Assembly: GCF_024294805.1 (NCBI RefSeq)
Contig: NZ_JANCLU010000005.1
Location: forward strand, 124,001 to 188,000
Length of the DNA: 64,000 nt
Source of the DNA: Alsobacter ponti
GTDB taxonomy: Bacteria > Pseudomonadota > Alphaproteobacteria > Rhizobiales > Beijerinckiaceae
Direction of reading: 5' to 3'
Under the pieces are notes generated by a model. It was not told the origin of the DNA. It saw nothing but the letters and a program-made list of their open reading frames with translations, and did no database searches. Numbering within the stretch: position 1 is the stretch's first letter; each line of letters opens with the position of its first letter. The position numbers and the translations under genes were made by a program. Below are positions 58,364 through 64,000 of this stretch, piece after piece.

Positions 58364-59394
58364 ACGCTCAGCACGAACAGCACGCCGAGCCAGAGCAGCC
58401 AGCGGTCCGGATGCAGGATGGCGGCGACGATGGGCGCGCCGGCCGCCGCCGCGCTGGCCTTGGCCATCACCGCCTGCAAGTAGGTCTGCGCCAGCACCAG
58501 CAGCGTCGCGCCGACCACCGCGCCGTAGAGCGTGCCCATGCCGCCGATCACCACCATCAGCAGCACGTCGATCATGATGGAGAAGGAGAGCGTCGTGTCC
58601 GGCCCGTTGTAGCGCAGCCACAGCGCCAGCATCGCCCCCGCCACGGTGGCCGCGCAGGCCGAGATGACCGACGCGGCGGTGCGGTAGGCGACGACACGAT
58701 AGCCCAGCGCCTCGGCGCGGAACTCGTTCTCGCGGATCGCCTGCAGCACGCGCCCGAACGGCGAGTTGACGACGCGCAGCAGGCCGAGGAACACCAGCAC
58801 GGTGACGGCGAGGATCATGTAGTAGGCGAGCACCCGCCCGTTGATGGCGAGGCCCAGCACCGGCTCGGCGAACGGCCGGAAGGCCGGGCGAAGCTCGCCG
58901 GGGAGCTGGAACGAAATCCCGTCCTCCCCGCCCGTCAGCGTCGACAATTGCGAGGCGAGGACGAGGAAGGCGCTCGCCACCGCCAGCGTGATCATGGCGA
59001 AGAAGATCGCCCGCACGCGCAGCGAGATGAGGCCGATGGCCAGCGCCAGCACGCAGGACAGGCCGAGCGCCGCCACGACGCCGAGCGCCACCTGTCCCCA
59101 GCCCGGACCCAGCCTGTCGAGCGCGATGGCGACGCCGTAGCCGCCGATGCCGAAGAACATGGTGTGCGCGAACGACACCACGCCGGTGTAGCCGAGCAGG
59201 ATGTCGTAGCTCGCCGCCAGCATGATGAAGACGCAGATCTTGGCCGCCGCGCCGATCGGCTGGCTGCCGGGGAACACGAAGGGCGTCGCCGCCAGCCCCG
59301 CCGCGATGGCGAGCAGCAGCACGGCCAGCACGCGCGAGCGCGGCCCGTCGTCGGACAGGAGCGCGGCCAGCACGCCGCCCCGCCCGCCGCTCAT
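58315..59394 (-). CDS. Branched-chain amino-acid type ABC permease (LivM-like)
   Basis: A 359-residue inner-membrane permease with about 9-10 helices. Landmarks are ASYDILLGYTGVVSFAHTMF, VNSPFGRVLQAIRENEFRAE and MIDVLLMVVIGGMGTLYGAV. The start overlaps the LivH-like stop by four bases. Its end overlaps the convergent hydroxylase gene. Confidence 0.93.
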   Translation of the reverse strand: MSGGRGGVLAALLSDDGPRSRVLAVLLLAIAAGLAATPFVFPGSQPIGAAAKICVFIMLAASYDILLGYTGVVSFAHTMFFGIGGYGVAIALDRLGPGWGQVALGVVAALGLSCVLALAIGLISLRVRAIFFAMITLAVASAFLVLASQLSTLTGGEDGISFQLPGELRPAFRPFAEPVLGLAINGRVLAYYMILAVTVLVFLGLLRVVNSPFGRVLQAIRENEFRAEALGYRVVAYRTAASVISACAATVAGAMLALWLRYNGPDTTLSFSIMIDVLLMVVIGGMGTLYGAVVGATLLVLAQTYLQAVMAKASAAAAGAPIVAAILHPDRWLLWLGVLFVLSVYFFPTGVVGRLRGGR

Positions 59395-60407
59395 CGCCGC
59401 GCCACCGGGAACAGGCCCTGCGGCCGCCACGCCAGCACCAGCGCCATGACGAGAATGTTGGAGACGAGCGCCAGCTTGGGCGCGAGGAAGCCGACATAGT
59501 TGGCCACCAGCGCCACCAGCAGCGAGCCGACGAAGCAGCCGCCCACCGAGCCGAGCCCGCCAATGATGATGACGATGAACACCAGCACCATCACCTCCAT
59601 GCCCATGCCCGCCGTCAGCGTCTGCCGGTAGAACCCCCACATCACGCCGCCGAGCCCCGCCAGCGCGGAGCCCGCCACGAACACGCCCACGAACAGCCGG
59701 CGGATGCGGTAGCCCAGCGCCTCGACCATTTCCGGGTTCTCGACGCCGGCGCGGATCAAGAGCCCGAGCCGCGTGCGATTGAGGACGAGGCTCATGCCGG
59801 CGAACACGACGAGGCCGATGGCCACCGCCACGACGCGGTAGCGCTCCACCGCGGCGTCGCCGATGACGATGGCGCCGCGGAACGCCTCCGGCAGGCGGAT
59901 CGCCACCGGCGACGCGCCCCACACGACGTGGATCGCCTGCTCGGCCACGATCATGCCGCCCATCGTGACGAGGATCTGCTTGAGGTGGCTGCGATAGACC
60001 GGGCGGATGATGACGCGCTCGAACACCAGGCCGAGCGCCGCCGTCACCGCCATCGCCACGACGATGCACACCGCCAGCAGCGCCAGGTTGAGGGGCAGCG
60101 AATCCGCCTCCGCCCAGCCGGCGAGCGGGCCCAGCACCAGCAGCATCGCGTAGGCCCCGATGGAGATGAAAACGCCGTGGCCGAAATTGATGACGTCCAT
60201 CAGGCCGAAGACCAGCGTCAGGCCGGAGGCCATCAGGAAGATCATCATGCCCATGGCGAGCCCGGCCGCCGTCAGCGTCACCCACGAGGAGGCGCTGCCC
60301 ACGAGCGGCAGCGCCGCCGCCATCAGCACCGGGCACAGCAGCAGCGCCGCCCAGTCGCGCCGGGGCGCGGGGAGAGAAGCGGGGGTTGTCGCGCCGAGGT
60401 CGGTCAC
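59391..60407 (-). CDS. Branched-chain amino-acid type ABC permease (LivH-like)
   Basis: A 338-residue permease. The GTG at 60407 overlaps the stop of the LivF-like gene (GTGA) and gives VTDLGATTPASLPAPRRDWA before the first helix. Core motifs include GLTLVFGLMDVINFGHGVF, NRTRLGLLIRAGVENPEMVE and IIIGGLGSVGGCFVGSLLVA. A longer frame upstream lies inside the ATPase gene. Confidence 0.93.
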   Translation of the reverse strand: MTDLGATTPASLPAPRRDWAALLLCPVLMAAALPLVGSASSWVTLTAAGLAMGMMIFLMASGLTLVFGLMDVINFGHGVFISIGAYAMLLVLGPLAGWAEADSLPLNLALLAVCIVVAMAVTAALGLVFERVIIRPVYRSHLKQILVTMGGMIVAEQAIHVVWGASPVAIRLPEAFRGAIVIGDAAVERYRVVAVAIGLVVFAGMSLVLNRTRLGLLIRAGVENPEMVEALGYRIRRLFVGVFVAGSALAGLGGVMWGFYRQTLTAGMGMEVMVLVFIVIIIGGLGSVGGCFVGSLLVALVANYVGFLAPKLALVSNILVMALVLAWRPQGLFPVARR

Positions 60408-61129
60408 TGATGCTGGTCCAGGCTGAGGCCGAGAAGGCTCTGCTGCAGGGCGGCGTCGGCGGCGAGCGCGCGCATCGGCCCGCTGTGGACGACCGTGCCG
60501 TTGTCCATCACGGCGACGTCGTCGCCCAGCGCCGAGGCGGCGTGGAAGTTCTGCTCGACGAGCAGGATGGTCTCGCCGGCCGCCTTCACCTGCCGGAACG
60601 CCTCCACCATGTTGCGCACCATGGCGGGCGCGAGGCCCTTGGTCGGTTCGTCGACGAGCAGCAGCCGGCGCGGCTCGGCGAGGCCGCGCGCGATGGCGAG
60701 CATCTGCTTCTGGCCGCCCGACAGCACGCCGGCCCGCGACTGCCAGAACCGCCGCAGCGCCGGGAACAGGCCGAAGATCCAGTCCAGCCGCGCGGAGTCG
60801 AGCGGGCCGGAGCGCGCCGCCAGCACCATGTTCTCGCGCACCGTGAGGTCGGAGAACACGGCCATGCTCTCCGGCACGTAGGCGAGGCCGGCGCGGGCGA
60901 TGTCGGGCGTCGGCAGGGCGGTGATGTCGCGGCCGTCGAACAGCACGCGCCCGGCGCTGGCGCGCCACAGGCCCATGATCGTGCGCAGCGTCGTCGTCTT
61001 CCCCGCGCCGTTGCGGCCGAGCAGCAGCGTCAGCTCGCCGGCCGGCACGTCGAAGCTGACGCCGTGCAGGATGTGGTAGGGGCCGATGCGCGTCTCCACG
61101 CCCTCGAGCCGCAGGATCGGCTCACTCAT
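60404..61129 (-). CDS. Branched-chain amino-acid type ABC ATP-binding protein (LivF-like)
   Basis: A 241-residue ATPase. Walker A is LLGRNGAGKTTTLRTIMG, with GLAYVPESMAVFSDLTVREN, signature LSGGQKQMLAIARGLA and Walker B LLLVDEPTKGLAPAMV. It overlaps the LivG-like gene by eight bases and the LivH-like gene by four. Confidence 0.94.
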   Translation of the reverse strand: MSEPILRLEGVETRIGPYHILHGVSFDVPAGELTLLLGRNGAGKTTTLRTIMGLWRASAGRVLFDGRDITALPTPDIARAGLAYVPESMAVFSDLTVRENMVLAARSGPLDSARLDWIFGLFPALRRFWQSRAGVLSGGQKQMLAIARGLAEPRRLLLVDEPTKGLAPAMVRNMVEAFRQVKAAGETILLVEQNFHAASALGDDVAVMDNGTVVHSGPMRALAADAALQQSLLGLSLDQHQ

Positions 61130-61889
61130 CGAGCGCCGCCTCCAGCCCCAGATAGGCCTCGCGCACCACCGCCGACTCCATCACTTCGGCCGGCGGGCCG
61201 TCGGCGACCAGCGCGCCGTTGTGCAGCACCACGACGCGGTCGGCCAGCGAGCGCACCACGTCCATCTTGTGCTCGACGAGCAGGATGGCGCGGTCGCCTT
61301 GCCGGCGCAGGTCCTGGATCAGCGACAGCACGGTCGGCACCTCGTCGACGCTCATGCCGGCCGTCGGCTCGTCGAACATGAAGACGCGCGGGCGCAGCGC
61401 GATCAGCAGCGCGACTTCCAGCTTGCGCTGGTCGCCGTCCGGCAGCTCGGCGGCGAGCGTGCCGGCCCGCCCGGAGAGGCGGACCTGCTCGAGAATGTCC
61501 TCGGCCTCGTCGATGAGGTCGCGCCGATGCGTCCAGCGGCGCAGCAAATCGGCCCCCGCGCCGGCCCGCGCCTGCACGGCGAGGCGCACGTTCTCGCGCA
61601 CGCTGAGCCCGGGGAACAGGTTGGTCAGCTGGAAGGCGCGGCCGAGCCCGAGCCGCGTGCGCGACGAGGCCGGCAGGCCGGAGATGTCGCGCCCGCCGAG
61701 CAGAACGCGCCCGGAGGTCGCCGGCAGCTGGCCGGAGATCAGGTTGAACCAGGTCGTCTTGCCAGCCCCGTTGGGGCCGACGATGGCGGTGAGCGTGCCG
61801 GCCTCGAAGGCGCAGCTCACCCCGTCGACGGCCACGTGGCCGCCGAACCGGACGGTGAGGTCGCGCGTCTCGAGCGCCGGCGCGGCCAC
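61122..61889 (-). CDS. Branched-chain amino-acid type ABC ATP-binding protein (LivG-like)
   Basis: A 255-residue ATPase. Walker A is IVGPNGAGKTTWFNLISG; RLGLGRAFQLTNLFPGLSVR is the typical LivG segment. Walker B is VFMFDEPTAGMSVDEV. The ABC signature region reads ELPDGDQRKLEVALLIALRP, departing from LSGG/LSYG as LivG-type ATPases sometimes do. It is 16 bases after the binding-protein gene. Confidence 0.92.
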   Translation of the reverse strand: MAAPALETRDLTVRFGGHVAVDGVSCAFEAGTLTAIVGPNGAGKTTWFNLISGQLPATSGRVLLGGRDISGLPASSRTRLGLGRAFQLTNLFPGLSVRENVRLAVQARAGAGADLLRRWTHRRDLIDEAEDILEQVRLSGRAGTLAAELPDGDQRKLEVALLIALRPRVFMFDEPTAGMSVDEVPTVLSLIQDLRRQGDRAILLVEHKMDVVRSLADRVVVLHNGALVADGPPAEVMESAVVREAYLGLEAALDE

Positions 61890-61905
61890 GCGCGGGGCGT
61901 CCCGC

Positions 61906-63099
61906 TCAGCGCTTGTTGCGGATCGGGATCGGCAGCTTGTCGGCGGGGATGGTGGCGACCAGCTCCAGCAGGTCGTTGTCGTCCTTGCCGTCCTTCTTGA
62001 CCTTGAAGTGATACATCTCCTGCAGGGCCTGGTGGTCCTCCTTGCGGAAGGTCATCGGCCCCTTGGGCGTATCGAAGGTCAGGCCCTCCATGGCGGCGAC
62101 GAGCTTGTCCGGGTCGGTTCCGCCCGCCTTCTGCACGGCGGCCAGCGCGGCGGAGGCGGCGGCGAAGCCGCCGGCGGTGAAGAAGTCCGGCGGCGCGCCG
62201 TAGCGCTTCACGTGCTCGGTGACGAACCACTGGTTCATCGCGTTCTTGGGGAAGTCCCAGTAGTAGTAGATCGCGCCTTCCAGGCCCGGATAGGCCCTGT
62301 AGAGCTTCATCACCGGCAGGATGTTGCCGCCGGGCGCGATCTCGATGCCGAAGCGCTCGGGCTTGAGGTCGGCGATCTTGGCCAGCGGGTGCTGGCCGGC
62401 CCAGATGATCGGGATGATCTTGCGGCCGGGCTTGTCCTTCAGCGCGTCGAACAGGCGCTGGGCGGAGGCGGTGAAGTCGGTGGTGGTCTGCGGCGCGTAC
62501 TCCTCGAACACGACCTTGGCGTTGGGGCGAATCGCCTTCAGCGCGTCCTTGAGCGCGGCGACGCCGTCGCGGCCGAACGCGTAGTCCTGCGCGAGCGTGG
62601 CGATGCTCACCTCGCCCTCGGCGGGGATCGCGGCGGCGGCGGCGTAGGCGTCCTGCGTCGAGTTGCGGGCGGTGCGGAAGATGTACTTGTTCCACTTCTC
62701 GCCGGTGATCGCGTCGGCCACCGCCGGCTCGACGATCAGCACCTTGCCCATCTCCTCCGCCACCGGGAGCATGGCGAGCGCGGCGGCCGAGGACGAGGTG
62801 CCGATGGCGAGGTCGACCTTGTCGTCGGCGTAGGCCTGCTCCAGCAGCGTCTTGGCGAGGTCGGCCTTCAGCTGGTCGTCCTTGACGATCACCGTGATCT
62901 TGCGGTCGCCGAGCTGCATCGTCCCCTTGGTGAGGTACTCCAGGCCCATCATCAGGCCCGTCTCGGTCTGCTTGGCGTAGGCTTCGAGCGGTCCCGTCTT
63001 GCCGGCGATCAGCGCGATTTTCAGATCGGCGGCCCGCGCGCCCGGCACGGCCGAGGCGGCCAGCGCCGCCCCCAAGATCAACCCGAATCCCGCGCGCAT
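61906..63099 (-). CDS. Branched-chain amino-acid type ABC substrate-binding protein
   Basis: A 397-residue periplasmic-binding-protein type 1 protein. Signal peptide residues 1-23 end in ARA; the mature protein starts ADLKIALIAGKTGPLEAYAK. Typical elements are KITVIVKDDQLKADLAKTLL, AIGTSSSAAALAMLPVAEEM and [28 protein letters not shown] site precedes the ATG. It leads the livKGFHM-type operon. Ligands of this class include amino acids, aromatic acids and amides; here the ligand is unknown. Confidence 0.93.
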   Translation of the reverse strand: MRAGFGLILGAALAASAVPGARAADLKIALIAGKTGPLEAYAKQTETGLMMGLEYLTKGTMQLGDRKITVIVKDDQLKADLAKTLLEQAYADDKVDLAIGTSSSAAALAMLPVAEEMGKVLIVEPAVADAITGEKWNKYIFRTARNSTQDAYAAAAAIPAEGEVSIATLAQDYAFGRDGVAALKDALKAIRPNAKVVFEEYAPQTTTDFTASAQRLFDALKDKPGRKIIPIIWAGQHPLAKIADLKPERFGIEIAPGGNILPVMKLYRAYPGLEGAIYYYWDFPKNAMNQWFVTEHVKRYGAPPDFFTAGGFAAASAALAAVQKAGGTDPDKLVAAMEGLTFDTPKGPMTFRKEDHQALQEMYHFKVKKDGKDDNDLLELVATIPADKLPIPIRNKR

Positions 63100-63205
63100 C
63101 CCGTCCTCCCGCCCAATTCAGCCGTTTTTCGGCCCGATTTTGGCATCCGACACCACTCAGGCGCGCTTGGCAAGCCGAAGCCATTCGACGAAGGTCTACG
63201 AAAAT

Positions 63206-63236
63206 TTGACCGCGACCCCCACAAAAACGCTATGCA
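63206..63236 (+). promoter_or_regulatory. Putative promoter of a candidate small RNA
   Basis: TTGACCG at 63206-63212 and GCTATGCA at 63229-63236 resemble the alphaproteobacterial sigma-70 pattern (TTGACGS, then GCTANAWC). The spacing is at the long end. It points away from the binding-protein gene, toward a terminator 60 bases downstream. Confidence 0.42.
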
Positions 63237-63242
63237 CGCGAT

Positions 63243-63328
63243 GCCGTTTTGGTATCAATAGCGCCGAGGCGCTTCTTACGCCTCCCTGTTTGACTTGGGC
63301 CGCCGGCATCGACCGGCGGCCCATTTTT
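63243..63328 (+). ncRNA. Candidate small RNA with CCTCCC motif
   Basis: About 85 bases between a promoter-like pair and an intrinsic terminator on the plus strand, while both neighbours are on the minus strand. A first small hairpin GCGCC-GAG-GCGC (around 63261-63272) is followed by an unpaired CTTACGCCTCCCTG stretch, complementary to ribosome-binding sites, and then by the terminator stem. This build is common in trans-acting small RNAs. It has no reading frame of note. Confidence 0.45.
63297..63328 (+). terminator. Rho-independent terminator
   Basis: GGGCCGCCGG-CATCGA-CCGGCGGCCC, a perfect 10-bp stem followed by ATTTTTG on the plus strand. The minus strand has no T-run after the stem. Confidence 0.82.
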
Positions 63329-63370
63329 GTTTGCGGCCGGCGGTCCCCGCCTGCCCCCTTGCCGTCCGGC

Positions 63371-64000
63371 TCAGCGCTCGACGGAGCCGGGCCAGGCCTC
63401 CTCGGCCGCCTGCAGCAGTGCGGCGATGTAGCCGTAGGTGAAGGCAAAGGCGGTCATCTCCGGGTCGCGCCCGCTGATCTTCGGCACGTGGTCGGGCATG
63501 ATCATGTATTTGTAGCCGACCTCGGCATAGACCCGGATGCTCTTCAGCATGTCCATGTCGCCTTCCTCGGGGAACACCTCCACGAAGGAGAGCTTGCGCC
63601 CCTTGATGTTGCGGAAGTGGACGTTGAACAGCTTGCCGCGCTGGCCGAACCAGCGGATCACGTCGTCGATCTCGGCGGCCGGGTCGTCCAGCATCTCGCC
63701 CACGGTGCCCTGGCAGAAATTGAGGCCGTGATACGGGCTCTCGCGCATCAGCACGAACTTCTTCAGCCCATCTACCGTGCCGAGCACGCGCGTCACGCCG
63801 CGATAGCCGGGCGGCGTGTAGGGATCGTGCGGGTGGCAGGCGAGGCGCACTTTCGCCGCCTCCGCCACCGGCACGACGCGCTCGAGGAAGTAGTCGATGC
63901 GCTCCCAGTTCTCGTCCTCCGACACGACGCCGGCGAGGCCGGGAGGGGCGTTCGGGTCCGCCTTCTCCCAGCGGAAGGCGGAGTTCGACGAGCCGCCGCG
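63371..64000 (-). CDS. Mannonate dehydratase family protein, 5' partial
   Basis: The C-terminal 209 residues of a UxuA-type protein; the frame is open through the right edge ([15 protein letters not shown]), so the start lies outside. Mannonate dehydratase turns D-mannonate into 2-keto-3-deoxy-gluconate in hexuronate use. Conserved parts are [30 protein letters not shown] with the metal-binding histidine, [20 protein letters not shown] and [10 protein letters not shown]. An internal GTG at 63923-63925 is not the start. In the divergent clade found next to ABC importers the true substrate may differ from mannonate. Confidence 0.85.
   Translation of the reverse strand, partial: RGGSSNSAFRWEKADPNAPPGLAGVVSEDENWERIDYFLERVVPVAEAAKVRLACHPHDPYTPPGYRGVTRVLGTVDGLKKFVLMRESPYHGLNFCQGTVGEMLDDPAAEIDDVIRWFGQRGKLFNVHFRNIKGRKLSFVEVFPEEGDMDMLKSIRVYAEVGYKYMIMPDHVPKISGRDPEMTAFAFTYGYIAALLQAAEEAWPGSVER

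Overview
The window is very GC-rich, compactly coding chromosomal DNA from an alphaproteobacterium, most likely of the order Hyphomicrobiales (Rhizobiales). The evidence is a complete 14-gene complex I operon running nuoA to nuoN straight into birA, ribonuclease J, methylmalonyl-CoA epimerase, a DUF1467 gene, a short 440-residue prolyl-tRNA synthetase and the lolC/lolD pair, an order I recognise from that group. RNase J, TAT-type Bug binding proteins, many ABC importers and a glutathione-dependent formaldehyde dehydrogenase fit the same assignment. Genus is not determined.

Layout. 1-4331: a small catabolic cluster (SDR dehydrogenase, GMC oxidoreductase, LacI regulator, Bug-type binding protein). 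4383-7319: a cysteine-rich copper-storage protein, two GNAT acetyltransferases and a PP2C-like phosphatase. 7321-12122: a sugar ABC importer followed by NanE epimerase and a BadF-type kinase, which suggests N-acetylmannosamine use; a palindrome overlaps its putative promoter. 12123-16390: a hypothetical gene, a flavodoxin-fold oxidoreductase, lolD, lolC and proS. 16391-17051: a non-coding gap with a candidate structured RNA ending in a strong terminator. 17052-35559: DUF1467, mce, rnj, birA and the nuo operon, all on the minus strand.

35889-37978: an SDR, a single-domain response regulator and an isolated AT-rich membrane-protein gene. 38307-46650: a tightly coupled operon with a peptide-type ABC importer, a COG3964 amidohydrolase, RidA and a SelA-like PLP enzyme. 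It reads as one route: import an acylated compound, deacylate it, eliminate with PLP, and clear the imine. 46805-48854: an OmpR-type two-component system. 48855-49920: two copies of a roughly 210-bp palindromic repeat flanking tRNA-Asp(GTC). 49921-55878: formaldehyde detoxification (class III ADH) and several small secreted or hypothetical proteins, an AI-2E family permease, a zinc-ribbon protein and a solitary HicA-like protein. 55982-63099: an orphan molybdopterin hydroxylase large subunit with Gln at the usual catalytic Glu position, convergent with a complete LIV-type ABC importer. The window ends in a partial mannonate dehydratase (minus strand), separated from the importer by a candidate small RNA on the plus strand.

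No rRNA, CRISPR array, insertion sequence, prophage or replication origin was seen. The features most worth a second look are the amidohydrolase/RidA/SelA-like operon, the two candidate RNAs, the paired palindromic repeats around tRNA-Asp, the extra small membrane gene inside the nuo operon, and the Glu-to-Gln hydroxylase.
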